Source: Copromyces sp. CBS 386.78 (Eukaryota; Ascomycota; Sordariomycetes; Sordariales; Sordariaceae). From it: a DNA stretch of 64,000 nt. The stretch lies in assembly GCA_030685235.1 (NCBI GenBank), contig MU839133.1, positions 124,001 through 188,000 of the forward strand, read 5' to 3'. The stretch's first letter is position 1, and each line of letters starts with the position of its first letter. The notes beneath the pieces were generated by a model. That model searched no databases and was not told the DNA's origin. It saw nothing but the letters and a program-made list of their open reading frames with translations. Shown one piece after another: positions 11,258-22,941 of this stretch. Made by a program: the position numbers and the translations under genes.

Positions 11258-12249
11258 CTATAGCTTGCTGGGAATGAGGGTGCCGCCTGACTGCTCGCCG
11301 TCCAGGAACAGGTTGATCAAGAATGAAAAGTGATCAGCGTACTGGTACAAAAAGCCGTGTCCAGCGTCAGGGTATAGGTGCAGATACGCATTCGGTAGCG
11401 TTCTGTACATCAAGTAGCTGTTTTCTGTCGGCAAGAGCAAGTCTTGGGATCCTGTTCGAAGATGATATATTAGCGTCAATATCCACAACACTCCCATTTC
11501 GTAGCTAAAGACTCACCATTGGCAATCAGCACCGGGATCTTCAACCCCTTCAACTTCTCCAGGCTACCCTCTCCCATGAACTTTGCAAACGCGATACCCT
11601 GTCTTTTGGACCCTTCCTTCCCCAAACGACCCATCATCTCCTTCCTAGCGCCAGCGATCCTCTTCCAACTCTTTTCTCCCTCGGCCCAGCTCTTCTCTGA
11701 ACAGCGTCCAAAGAAGCCCTTCATAAACGCCTCCTTCTGCTGCTCCGCCGTCTGTGCCGCCGCCAACGTCTGGAAAGCCTCCAACTCCTGACCCTTGAAC
11801 CGTTTTACCCCCGGTCCATCGCTGGGCGTAGTCCCCGCCAACACCAACCTCCTAACCTTCACTTTGCCCACCGAATACTCTTCCGCAATCAGCGCCACCA
11901 TTTGGGCATTGCATCCACCCATGGAGTACCCGAAGACGTCCACTTGAGGAATCTTCATGACAACAAGCAAGTCGATGACGCTTTGCGCCCACTCGGTGAT
12001 GGAGAGGGGTACAGCACCCTCAGAGCGGCCGACGCCAGGGATGTCTGCGAGGATGACCGGGCGTTGGGCGGCGATAGGGTCAATCAGGGCCGGATCCCAT
12101 TGATCCATGGTGCCGCGAAAGCCCATGAGCATAACGAGGGGGGTCTTGCCGGAGGAGGAAGGCGAAGGGCCAAGGAGGCGGTAGGAGATGCGGTGGCCAT
12201 GTTTGCCGACGGGGGCGAAGAGGTCTTGGGCGGTTGAGAAGGTGGCCAT
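11258..12249 (-). CDS. Alpha/beta hydrolase fold protein
   Basis: Exon 1 (12249-11517) and exon 2 (11451-11258) are joined across a 65-bp intron (GTGAGT donor, GCTAAT branch, CAG acceptor, phase 1) to give 308 residues. The protein is a standard alpha/beta hydrolase. The oxyanion-side loop is MGFRGTMDQWDP and the strand after it is ILADIPGVGRSEG. The nucleophile elbow is GYSMGGC (Ser), the acid lies in SQDLLLP, and the catalytic His is in DAGHGFLYQY. The acid and His both sit on exon 2, so the splice is needed for a complete triad. No signal peptide is seen, so it is probably cytosolic. The substrate cannot be read from the sequence; the closest general shape is the esterase/haloperoxidase-like group. 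Confidence 0.87.
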
Positions 12250-13585
12250 CTTTTCTGATCGGGACTGAGTTTTTGGATCAAGCTGTATCGATGGTAGTTG
12301 ACGGCACTTTATGAAGCGATGTGTCGAGTAATAAGTGAACCCCTGACTGTCCTGAGAACGACAGCCGAACCCCGCGTCGTGATGCCGTCGAATGCCGTGG
12401 TGCCAAGTACCGAGGATGTTAGTCGGACCCTAACCCTGGAGTTCCGTGTGTCAATCGTCGTCATGCGACTATTGATCACTCCGCCATTCAGTCTGCTGCA
12501 GAACTCCAAAGTAGGGATGGGGAGTGCTTTGGAAAAGAGAAAAGGTCTCGTAGATACGAAGTCCCCGTTGTTGATGTTGATCTTGGTGTGGTGAGATCGA
12601 TGTTGGGCCAATGAAGCAGGCAACCGGTCATGGCTCGTTTGGAACTAAAAAGGTGATGGCGTCGGAGTGAGGAGAGTGAGAGAACGCTGGACTTGGGGAA
12701 ACGGCGAAATTAGATGACGGGAAGTGGAGATTCGAAGAAGCCCGATGGAATTGCGAGGTAGTATGGAAGGTAATCTGCCCACCTGGAGGAAGGAGCTCAA
12801 TTGCAGAGTTTTCTTCAAAATCTTTTCAAGTTGGCAAGAACGTTCCAAATCCGAAAATCTGGCGAGACGCAAGGAAGGAGCTCCAAACTCGCCGCTGGTC
12901 GATGGGTCTTGGCAGTGAATGAGATGGTATCTGATGACCGACTAACAGAGCCTGACAAAAATAGCTCGGAGTTGCGTTAGCTCAAAAGCAATCCACTAAC
13001 AATTCCAGCGACACCCCGCATTACATTTTGCACTTGCATTTGTCACCCAACATCGACTCCCAACAACCGAACCTTTGCCAAAACAAAATAATCATCACCG
13101 CATTGGGTTACACGTTCAAAACCGCACGACACGAGAAACTGCCATATCTCGAAACCACGATATTACATCAGCACACAATGCCTTGGAATACGAAAGATTT
13201 GCGCCGCCCGTTAGCGTTTTAGCGACCAGGCTCCAGCTATCCCCCTCTCAGTCGCACCACCACCATTGCACTGCTCTCACGGTTGGTGGCACTCCGGACC
13301 GGAATTAAGCGCGGATGATGTCCTCGTCAAGACGCTGATTCGAGGCCGGCGACCTCGGACCGTGAGCCGACAGCCACGGCCACGGCCGAAAGTCAGCCTC
13401 AAACTCCCGTCATACTACCCCCCCGGAGTTTGAGATCACGACGACCCCGCACCGGACGAGCTGGGAGATGGAGATATAAAAGCTTCCAAGCATCGACATC
13501 GACATTTGTCAACCAAGCCATCGCCCATCGCCGCAAGCACCCGCCCGATATCACAAGCTTACGACAATCGCCTCGACACAACAAG
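12250..13585. other. Divergent promoter region between two hydrolase genes
   Basis: About 1.3 kb separates the minus-strand hydrolase (start 12249) from the plus-strand esterase (start 13586). A TATA-like GATATAAAAG lies at about 13471-13480, roughly 110 bp before the latter start. I see no other gene. Confidence 0.5.
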
Positions 13586-14756
13586 ATGACAGACATAAAG
13601 CAGGACGAGTTCAGTTTCGACAAGGTCGATGAGGACCTGATGGGCTTCTTCTATGCCCCAGCCGGCTATACCGATCATACCTTCAAGTCCTCTAGCGGCA
13701 TCAAGCTTGGAGTCCGTGTCTGGCCGGCCGAGAATGTGGTCCAAGATGCAGCTCCGATTGCGTTCTGGGTCCATGGAGGCGGGTTCCTCGGCGGACACCA
13801 CTTTGTTCCTCTGCCGTGGCTGACCCCCGGCTTCCGTAAACGAGGATACCACCTTGTTTCCCTCAACTACCGTCTCGCTCCCCAAGCCGCATTCGATCAC
13901 CAACTCGCCGACTGTATCGAGTCCGTCGAATGGTGCCGCAAAATCCTTCCGTCCATCTTGGGCGAGGGCAAGGTAGACGTCGACCGCTATGTCCTTGTCG
14001 GTGAATCCGCTGGCGGTACCTTGGTGACCTTGATGGGCTTGCACTTGACATCCCCTCCGCCAAGGGCGATAGTCGATGTCTACGGCCTTGTTGATATCTG
14101 GTACTACGTCAACATGCCCGACCGCACACCTGGGCCGTGGAAGGGAGAGTTTACCGACGAGGAACTAGAGCGTTTCATCAGCGATCGGGACCTGAACAAC
14201 GTCTTGACAGATGCTTGCTGCTGGAACGAGCAGGAACTGTTTCCCCAAGAAGAGCTGAGAAAGCGCTGGGCGGCCGACATCAAGTACGACAAGCGATTCC
14301 GGTTGCAGGCCGAAGCACACCAGTGGCGTTCCAGAAGGGCGTTTCCGGGTGACGTCCACAAGGCCTTCCTCCACAGCGAGCGATTCCCTGACAAGGCGGA
14401 ACTAGACAAGTTCATAACGTCCATGGCTCCTCTCAAGGTTCTCCAGCAAGACAAACAGCGGTCTTACCCACCAACCGCTTTCCTGCATGGTAGCGCCGAT
14501 GAGCCTGTTCCCATTCAACAGAGTTATGACTTGGCCGCTTCGCTCAAGGAGAGAGGCGTTCCTGTTATCGAGAGATACGAGGAGGGTGAGCCGCACGTAT
14601 TTGACATCAAATACACGGTAAGATAGTCGAGACCTGCTTGCATTCTGGCAATTGCTGACAATATGATGGCAGGGTCCTAATATTCCTGGCTGGGAGTCCA
14701 CCATTCAACCAGTTCTCGACTTTGTTGACCAGCACGTTGGGATCAAGAGACAGTAG
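13586..14756 (+). CDS. Alpha/beta hydrolase-3 family esterase (HSL type)
   Basis: Exon 1 (13586-14617) and exon 2 (14673-14756) join in phase 0 over a 55-bp intron (donor GTAAGA, branch TGCTGACA, acceptor CAG), giving 371 residues. It belongs to the hormone-sensitive-lipase-like group of carboxylesterases. The oxyanion-hole motif HGGGFLGG is at about residues 62-69. The nucleophile motif is GESAGG in a VLVGESAGGTLVTL strand-turn-helix. The acid is in HGSADEPVP and the His in EGEPHVFD, followed by a normal C-terminal helix from exon 2 (QPVLDFVDQHV). An insert rich in charged residues (about 200-280) probably forms the cap. No signal peptide is visible, so it is likely intracellular. Fungal relatives are often detoxification or secondary-metabolism esterases, but no cluster is visible here. 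Confidence 0.88.
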
Positions 14757-16360
14757 GATGGAACCTAAACCAAGGACTCCCAAGTGGCGGGCATCACTGG
14801 TAACCACCGAGTCGTCCAAATCATGATCAGATACGAATGCAAGCAAAGTTTTACCTCCACCCCTTGCATTCATCCATTGCGTCCACCTTTTGTAACCAGT
14901 TCTGTCACAAAAAGAAGGCCGGGCTTGGTACGGTCGTCGTTCTTGCAACTGTTACACTCTTGCATTTAGCCGGTATCCAAGTACCGGCGCTTCCATGTGG
15001 TCTGGTAGCAGGCAAAACGTGCCAAGCAGAAACCATACTTGTTTTGACATTCATTACTTCTTTCTCGTCATGGCGGAGGAACACATGACGGCCAGGTTAC
15101 TTTCCTTTTGTCCATTGCGATGCCCCCTTCTTGACCTGATGCGTTCCGCTTTGGACACTTCCAGAAGAAGTCCTTCCTTTCGCTTAAGCAGTGTAACACT
15201 TCAATCCATCTTCTTCGTCTTGTGGTCCCTTGTCCTGTACATCCATGGTTGAAAGACCTCCGGACTCCGGTCTCTGTGAAGGTATCGACACGTGGTTCTG
15301 ACCCAAAGAGCTCCAGTGAGTCGCGGTTTGTGGGGCAACATCCCGTAGGACCTTCAAGCTCTACCTCAATGCCCGGTTCCAGCCTCCGGAATCGTTCATG
15401 CTTGCAGTCACACCTCAGGAACAACAAACACCATGGCTCAGTGACATTGTCTCTTGGCACGATCTATCAGACACCAGAAACCGGGGTTGGTATGTTCCCG
15501 ACTTCCACACTTCGGAACGTCTTCTGCCGACCTGAATGCTACCTACCCCAGATATTTCACCCCAATTCGACTAAGACGTTACATCGACTACACCTAATAC
15601 AGCGTTATCACTTTCTAGTTATACCCCCAAGAACATGGTATACCCCAAAAGTTTGGCTTCGAGTGAAGTCTTTGCTCCACATTCCGCTTTAGTCGATCTT
15701 CATAGACACTCCGAGGCTTTGTCGTGATACTGTCCAAGAACCCAACTTGCATCTCATCTTCCAAGGTGACAATGGGGAGTGCATCACATTATGAACGAAG
15801 ATGTTTAGCGGCACAAAGTTAGCCTGCTTGATACGAAACATCACTTGGTGCAAACTGATGCCTCCTAGGCGCAAGGTCATACCGACTACCAGGTCCAACA
15901 ACATGATCACCCGAGTACGACGACATCTTCCGTCAGGTACTCAAACTAGAGCTAAAAACGTCCAGCCCAATATTAGCCTAAAAACATCCGGAGATAACGC
16001 TGAGGTTGAGGCTCGGTCGACACGCATGAAGCACATGGCTTGATCCGTCCCTCCCACTGTCCATAACAAGGAACGCCATGTGCTGGAGAGTAGCATGCAT
16101 TGGACAATAACGGAGCTAATAGTGTGGATGAGGCAGCCATAACACCCTATTCGCTGAACCAAATTTCGAAAGAACATCACGATGGTGTACAATCAAGCAG
16201 ATCTGTGTCCGACTCCAGTATCCGAGTTAGCATCGATGAGGCTTCTAAAAGATAGGTATAGTGTCTATATATTGCCAGCACCTTGGTGACCTCAATGCTG
16301 CTTGATTTTCCCGGTTGGCAGTCAGCAGCCTTTGTGCCTTCTCTCCTCTCATCTTTGACA
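14757..16360. other. Intergenic, with TATA box of the CE15 gene
   Basis: No supported gene in 1.6 kb. TATATATT at about 16266-16273 lies about 90 bp before the chosen CE15 start and places the transcription start close to 16295, which argues for ATG 16361 over the in-frame ATG at 16295. Other frames here lack motifs. Confidence 0.5.
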
Positions 16361-17788
16361 ATGCTGTCTCCGGCTCAGGCCTCCGCTCTTCTCGTTGCCC
16401 TCGGCGCCGTCGGCGTCACGGCCCAAACACAAAGTCTCTGGGGCCAATGCGGCGGTATTGGATGGAGTGGTGCCACCACTTGCGCCTCCGGGTCGTACTG
16501 CTTCCACCAGAATGACTGGTACTACCAGTGCATTCCTGGGACAGGACCTACAACAGCCGCTCCTGCTCAACCTTCCACAACTCTGATTAGCACCACCAGG
16601 GCGCCTACCTCTTCGTCTTCGACAGCGGCTGCCCCGTCACCAACCACCTCAGTCCCCTCCGGTGGTGGTGGTGGCGGTGTTTGCCCCAACGTTCCAACCA
16701 GCCTCGGCGCATCGGTCTCGACCCTACCCGACCCCTTCACTTTCGCCGGAGGTCAGAAGGTCACTAACCGCGACCACTGGGCCTGTCGTCAAGCCGAAAT
16801 CAAGGCTCTCTTGGAGAAATACGAGCTCGGCACTCTCCCGGCGAGGCCCACCGTCTCTGCCAGCTACTCCGGTAGCACCCTAAGCATCACTGCCTCCACC
16901 GGCGGCAAGTCCATCTCCTTCTCGGTGACTATCAACAAGCCCTCAGGCTCTGGTCCCTTCCCAGCCATCATCAACTACGGATCTGCCGGCGCCAGCATCC
17001 CCGTCCCCTCTGGCGTTGCCACCATCCTCTTCAACAACGACGACATCGCCGCCCAGACAGACGGCTCCTCGCGCGGAAAGGGCAAATTCTACGACCTCTA
17101 CGGCTCCTCCCACTCCGCCGGCGCCCTGACCGCCTGGGCCTGGGGTGTCTCGCGCATTATCGACGCACTAGAGCTCACCAAGTCGCAAACCAACATCGAC
17201 CCGGCCCGCATCGGCGTAACGGGCTGCTCCCGCAACGGCAAGGGCGCCTTCGTGGCAGGTGCCTTGGAGCTGCGCATCGCCCTCACCCTGCCCCAAGAAT
17301 CCGGCGCAGGCGGCGCGGGCTGCTGGCGTCTCGAAGCCTGGCAAAACGCCAACGGGTACAAGGTGCAAGACGCCAAGGAAATCGTCGGCGAGAACGTCTG
17401 GTTTTCTACAAACTTCAACTCGTACGTCAACAACGTTAACCAGCTGCCGTTTGACCACCACATGTTGGCTTCCCTCGTCGCGCCCCGCGGGTTGTACGTG
17501 ATGGAGAACCCGGACTTTGAGTGGCTTGGCAAGATTTCTACTTATGGATGCATGGGCGCTGCGCGCAAAAATTACCAGGCGCTGGGCGCGCTGGAGGCGT
17601 TTGGGTATAGTCAGGTCGGGGGACACAACCATTGTAGTTTTCCGAGCGCGCAGAGTTCGGAGTTGAATGCGTTTGTGGGCAAGTATTTGCTGGGGAACGG
17701 CGGACAGACTACGGGGGTTTTCAGGACGGATCAGAATCTGAACTTTAATATTGAGAGTTGGTGTCCTTGGACGGTGCCTACTCTTTAA
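16361..17788 (+). CDS. CBM1-linked 4-O-methyl-glucuronoyl methylesterase (CE15)
   Basis: Secreted enzyme that hydrolyses the ester between lignin alcohols and 4-O-methyl-glucuronic acid on xylan. Single exon, 475 residues. The signal peptide is residues 1 to about 21 (ending VGVTA). A family 1 cellulose-binding module spans about 25-60 with [11 protein letters not shown] and four Cys. A Thr/Ser/Pro/Ala linker and a Gly run reach about residue 107, and the CE15 catalytic domain fills the rest. The nucleophile motif is GCSRNGKGA (Ser290). The acid is in LTLPQESG (Glu313), 23 residues later as in characterised CE15 esterases. The His is in GGHNHCSFP (His422 or His424). ATG 16361 is preferred because it opens directly into a good signal peptide and lies downstream of the TATA box. 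Expression is probably induced by lignocellulose; I did not identify a specific activator site. Confidence 0.94.
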   Translation: MLSPAQASALLVALGAVGVTAQTQSLWGQCGGIGWSGATTCASGSYCFHQNDWYYQCIPGTGPTTAAPAQPSTTLISTTRAPTSSSSTAAAPSPTTSVPSGGGGGGVCPNVPTSLGASVSTLPDPFTFAGGQKVTNRDHWACRQAEIKALLEKYELGTLPARPTVSASYSGSTLSITASTGGKSISFSVTINKPSGSGPFPAIINYGSAGASIPVPSGVATILFNNDDIAAQTDGSSRGKGKFYDLYGSSHSAGALTAWAWGVSRIIDALELTKSQTNIDPARIGVTGCSRNGKGAFVAGALELRIALTLPQESGAGGAGCWRLEAWQNANGYKVQDAKEIVGENVWFSTNFNSYVNNVNQLPFDHHMLASLVAPRGLYVMENPDFEWLGKISTYGCMGAARKNYQALGALEAFGYSQVGGHNHCSFPSAQSSELNAFVGKYLLGNGGQTTGVFRTDQNLNFNIESWCPWTVPTL

Positions 17789-18550
17789 GCAAGAGAGAGA
17801 GGAGAGGGGTGGATGGAATGGGAGAGGGAAAATGAGAGGTGGGAGGTGGACCGAGCGAGATTGGGGGACGGGAGCGATAGATGTCTGGGAATCAATCGTG
17901 TTTGGGGCTCCTGGCTGGAGGCAGTGCGAAGGGTTCGTTAAGTGCTTGTACATAAGGTAGTTTGTTTGGAATAAGAAATGGACATACTTCTTTCATCCAT
18001 CGTAATCGTCAAGTTGAGGCTTGTATGGCTGTTGCAGGAGAAGGTGACGGCTTGTGTCTAGACCTGGTCTGGTTGTTATTTCGGAAGTAAGTCCATGGGA
18101 AGCTTGACAATGGAGAGCCGGCCGGCCCTTCGCCCCAAGTCCCTGAGAATCTGACACACACAATGTGAATATTAGACTACGGCGCAAATTGGGCCCTGTC
18201 TCGACGGGAAACAACTGTGGATGAGGGAGGGAGCCGGAATGAGGGAGCTGGAGGTGAATGGGGACCGGTGTGAAGGCGAGACAGAATTTGTCACGCAGTT
18301 TTTCTTTGTCAAGGTCAGGGCAGCTACTGTGTACAGTGGTGCCATGCCCTCCCTCCTCGCTTCTTCCATCCCCACGGAAGCCTGCCGCATCTCGTCCGCA
18401 ATCTATCCCTTTGCCGGCCGGTCATGGTCACGGGGGGTTGCCGGACAGAATCTGGCGCGGCATGACGCAGGCACCCGCTCAGAGATGGGACCAAGATCTC
18501 CCTCATAAGAACAAACTTTGTTACATCCTTTCAGCAACAACCACTCAATC
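17789..18550. other. 3' flank of CE15 gene and tRNA-Glu upstream region
   Basis: Purine-rich 3' flank, then spacer. No gene supported. Confidence 0.5.
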
Positions 18551-18641
18551 TCCCATGTAGTGCAGAGGTTTAGCATACTGGGTTTTCACTACTTCCACAG
18601 TGGGCTTTCCAGAGACCCGGGTTCGAACCCCGGCGTGGGAA
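18551..18641 (+). tRNA. tRNA-Glu (TTC) with anticodon-loop intron
   Basis: Complete cloverleaf. The acceptor is TCCCATG/CGTGGGA, the D-arm GTGC/GCAT, the anticodon stem CTGGG/TCCAG and the T-arm CCGGG/CCCGG with loop TTCGAAC; A is the discriminator. The 25 nt between the anticodon stem halves are read as loop TTTTCA...T plus an 18-nt intron after position 37, giving anticodon TTC. The TAGTGCAGAGGTTTAGCAT D-region is of the eukaryotic tRNA-Glu type. The intron boundary and hence the anticodon are slightly less certain than the tRNA itself. Confidence 0.82.
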
Positions 18642-21600
18642 ATTACAATATCCTTTTTGTCCTTTTTTTGTCCTTTTGTCGAGGACTGACTACCTACTAT
18701 CGAAGCTCGCGCCGCCGGTTGTTGGTGTTGGGGAGGAGGGGCAGACCCGCAGACGTCGGGTGACCTGCCCTTGCGACGAGAAGTGTCGACTGTCGGTTTT
18801 CTACACAAACAGAAGGTGCCGACGTCGGTCTCACTCAGTTCTGCACTTGTGCAGGTACCAGACGGTTGTGCTTGGATGTTTTAGCGGGAGTTTCCCCGTT
18901 CCTCTCTTTCTTTCTTTCTTTTTCTTCTCATGGCATCATGACCTCGACATCACACAGGTATGGACTTCGCAAATTCCTCTCCTCAAAACTGCAGCATCTC
19001 ATCACCGACTCGTTCCTCTCAGCCTCAATCACCGTCAAAGTTTACGCAGCTTGATCTCTCTGTTTCTTCTTGTTACTCATCCCTTCATGGCCGGAAGTGT
19101 ACCCGCCCATCACGACAACGGACACTCCACTCCGGCAACCGGCTCCCGTTCCAAATTCCCAAGGCAATATTCACCATCTCGGCCGAATTATACAGCCAGT
19201 CTGCACACGCCACATACAGCTGGACCACGCCACGAATCATGGGAGCCGGAAGGCTACGCCGCGACGGATGAGACAGAGTGGCAACCCGAGACCAGACCCT
19301 GACGCTGAGCGCGGCTCGCGCTTAATTCAAGGTGACCAAAAAGAAAAGGCATGTCTTGGAAACAAGTCCATGTCATCTCTATCTGTCTGACGTCCTGTCA
19401 AGGATCTGCGTAACCTCACACAACAGATACTAATCCGGAGCCTCTCATAGGTAGACACACTTGGAAACACCCCTTTCCCACCCAACGACAGCTCGCAACC
19501 GCCCTCGACCACCATCCCTCTACTTTCCTCCTCTCCCAAGCCAGGCCTCTCGTCTGACGCGGTGCGGCTTCCGAGATCTGTGTCGGCGCGTACGCAAGTG
19601 CAGAGTCAGCGTCATATGCAACTCCGGCCGTTCAATCATATCTCGTACCGACACAGGCTTGCGAGTCCGGTATCTGATGTTGGGCATCGGGTCTTTAACA
19701 CAGTAACACAAATGAGCCACACGTTCCTCACTGCTAGTGGAGCAGATCTCCTGTTCTACCATTGGCTTGTTTGTACCTTATGCGGCTTCCTCTTCACAGT
19801 ATGGGGATTTCTTCAGAGGACTATCACTAAAGCAGTGCTTCCTCCCTCGCCGGAGGATGACGCAGTGATGGCATCTGTGTGCCCCTGAGAGGTCATTTCA
19901 AGCCAGAGACCACAGTGAGCATGGAGATAGCAAACGGTTAAGCAAGATGGCTTGCTTGCAGACGCCCGCAAACCGTGCAATAAACGATGATAGACGAGAA
20001 GATAACTGGCAGAACATTCAACAACACTCATGCTTGCTGGGGCAACAAATGGACGAGTATATAGGTAGGTTCTTCCTCCATTTCGTCATTCTACATTTTT
20101 TTTTTTTTTTTTTTTTTTTTGCAAAACCCTGTATTCATGCTCCAGGCAGCTCTCTTTCGTTGTGACCAAGTCAAGGGCGGAAGCCTAAACCTTGGCAGTA
20201 TCGCTGCAAAATTGTCGTGTTTGTCTTGCAACAGATGCTATTCGCAGACTCCTCAAAAGACACTTTCTTGCAGAAGCAGAGTTGCCGAGCTTGCCGCGAG
20301 CCAGTGGTGCTTGGTAGCTTCCAAAGTCGTTGATGGTTCAGAATCACAGACATTGGTCTCGCAAGTCGTTCTCATAACCATCATTGAAGGTGTGTCTCTG
20401 TCGCATTTCTGATGTGGGATTGTCGGCTGCGCCCGTGATGGAATTGTGATTGTTTCGGAAGACAGCACCAGCAGAAGCAAAGTTCCTGAACCACCGCTCT
20501 TCACCGGCTTAATGGTTGTGGCGGTCAAGGGCTGCTGGAGTCGCCTATGAATCTGCACCTGCAGGGTTTTTTTTTGGTGTCTTGCATGAGAGACGAGACC
20601 CAGCTATTCCACTTGCCACGAGCCACCAGAAGCAGGTGAATCTGCAAAGAACGAGCTTCTAAACTGGGGAATCATGATCTTTCCCTTAGCCATGACTTTG
20701 ACAAGGGACTGGAGTTTCCGGTGTCTGTCTTGGGAGATCCTTGAAAAATAGGCGTTGGGTTCCGTCAATGTTTCACAGCGTTTCCTTGCTTGTTCCGAAT
20801 ATCATTCTCCTGATTGGCACTTACTGGTCTTTTTACAAAGCATATTTTCATTGCCAGTGGCATTTTGATTGGTGTTGTGGTGCTCTTGCTAGCCGTCAGT
20901 CATCCCACAGATGCTCGACTGAAGTGTCGATACCCTGAACCAGCCAAGCAAGGTATGCGAGTAACGACTCTCCACATGTAGCAACAAATGCTGACTCGGA
21001 TATAGATGCGTATTATTGAAGATTGAACGGCCATCCAACTGAACCTGAATTTCGAGTGGACGACTTCGTACTATTCTCCAGTAACAGCAACATCGAATCA
21101 CTACAGCTACATCGATTAAGCGCCAGCGTGAGACTGGTGGACTTGTGCCGAATCACTCGGTCAGCTATGGCTTGTGAAACTCTCAACGATTTCCCTTACC
21201 ATAGCCGATCACCAGCACTGTCAGCTGCCCGTCTTGAGGTTTTCCGACCAACCATGCGTTAACACATCCGTGGCCCTGGAGAACAGCCATGAAGCAGTTC
21301 ACTGACCACGCGACCTCCTATGATGAAAACTATGGACTGGAATCAAGTCCGGGATGTATTATGAGACAACAACTGCCGCTGGTCACATCCGAAGCCGCAC
21401 TGGATATCGCACTCCGTCGGCTTCCTCGACATGTTTCGATACCCGGTCTCACGTGTCTGAAGGTGTGGGAAGGCAAGCCACCTGTCTTAGAATCCGCATC
21501 ATAGTGGTTCGAGGATGTTTTGGTTCCGCCTAATTTTATGTGATTTGCAGACCATGGACATTGTTGGGCATCATCGGTGCGTTAGCGTACCGTCCCATCG

Positions 21601-21796
21601 GTTTCTCGTTGAAGCTGGGGAAGGTTGAGAGTGGATTTTAAATATGGAGCTCATCTCTGTCATTTCTGATAGATCTTACGGCCCAGATATCTTCAACTTT
21701 AGCGAACCACGCTGCCACGCACCGGAAACCCACACGTCCTAATTTGAGGACTTCCACTACACCAGGTTTCTATCAACTTATCAATCTATCCAGACT
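18642..21796. other. Mostly gene-free; weak candidate exons at 19088-19302 and about 19447-19888
   Basis: Two stretches have protein-like composition. From an ATG at 19088 a 71-residue frame begins MAGSVPAHHDNGHSTPATG and ends at 19302. A second open frame, about 19447-19888, follows a good branch/acceptor (ATACTAATC...CATAG) and contains a likely membrane span (LFYHWLVCTLCGFLFTVWGF) and a short acidic tail. I could not find a convincing donor linking them, so no gene model is offered. A 71-residue frame at 21289-21504 is also unsupported. A poly-T run of about 24 lies at 20096-20119. The rest shows nothing. Confidence 0.3.
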
Positions 21797-22941
21797 ATGA
21801 CTTCACACGTGAGCACAGAGTCCTGATCTATTGCCTCGAGAAACTTGCTGACTTCTTTCCAGGGCCATCACTCAAGGTCCACAACCAGCTTGCATGGCGA
21901 CGGTCATGGTGACAGACATCAAAGAAGCGGCGGCAGAGAATCCAAGCACAAGCAATCGTCAAAGAACGGCTTTACCGCAACCTACAGCTCTCAGTTGCCA
22001 ACAGAGTCTGTGTCCTTCCTGTTCTCAGTAAACGAATACGATGTTTCCTACGGCAACTCGCCTGCTCCCAGAGATCAGTGGGATAACATCTTGCCGCCCC
22101 TGACCAAAAATGGTTACCGACTTGCCGACGAAGCACCCGTCTTTCGGTACCGCGATGGCATCATATCCAAAGCCCCCGAGTATGTGTGGCGCAGGTTGAT
22201 TACGGGCCAACCAGGCGGAATCTACAGACAAGATGAGAATGGTCGGTTCGAGGGTCAAGCGTTCAACTACAGGGCGCACAGCATATTTGCCTGTTCACCA
22301 TGCCTCCCCTTCATTGTTGCCGACGGAGACATCTCCCTCTACAATAGCTACATGCGTCATGTGGGCGAGAATAGCACCCCTCCCTATGTCGAAGACTCGG
22401 CCCGGTGTTGGCACATGTTGCACTTCGATCACAACAATGGCATTTCCCAGGCTAATGGTGAATCGTATGGGCGCCCCTGGGTTGCTGGCAAGAACCCATC
22501 GTGGGTGCCATCATTGGTACCTAAGGTGTTCAAAAACCACACAGAACCACAAACGTTGTCTCGAGGTCTCTCTGGAGAAATCTCCATCGTGATTGGTCTC
22601 ATGGCCTTTCACAGTCCGCTACGTCATCCCAGCTGGGTGTTTGAACAACGATGGTGGGAGCAAAACTCATGGCAAGGACCTAGTTCAGCGCCAGTTTACT
22701 GTGAGTCCTCAAGCCATGATCGGCGTTTCAGTTAAAAAGTTCAACGACTAACCGCAACCCAGACCCCCCTCAGGCCGACGCTGCTCCCCGCGGGTTCCTT
22801 GTCCATGTATGCCTGGATTTCTGGCACGTACCCGGAGTACCGCTCGATCACTTCAGAGAAAGTTACCACACTGAGCAGAAATCGATTATCGGCACGTTCG
22901 AGGCTCAAGGAGCATGGGTCCGAGATGCCGGCACCCATTAA
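21797..22941 (+). CDS. Unrecognised conserved-looking protein, three exons
   Basis: Exon 1 (21797-21808) encodes MTSH only. Intron 1 is 54 bp (GTGAGC, branch GCTGAC, acceptor CCAG) and leads in phase 0 to exon 2 (21863-22700). Intron 2 (62 bp, GTGAGT, branch GACTAAC, acceptor CCAG, phase 1) leads to exon 3 (22763-22941). The product has 342 residues. After a His/Ser/Arg/Lys-rich, probably disordered, first 45 residues the chain is rich in aromatic residues and ordered-looking. It contains SVSFLFSVNEYDVSYG, YVWRRLITGQPGGIYRQD, CWHMLHFDHNNG and a C-terminal FLVHVCLDFWHVPGV. No signal peptide, membrane span or known catalytic motif is visible. I do not recognise the family. Consistent splice signals across two introns make it a confident gene of unknown role. 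Confidence 0.78.

Noticed and set aside
7504..14756. Secondary-metabolite cluster around DUF829 and two hydrolases
   Set aside because: No synthase, P450, methyltransferase or transporter between them; spacers are 1-2 kb and orientations are mixed.
15222..15692. 156-codon plus-strand frame upstream of the CE15 gene
   Set aside because: No motif, no acceptable start context, composition unlike neighbouring genes.
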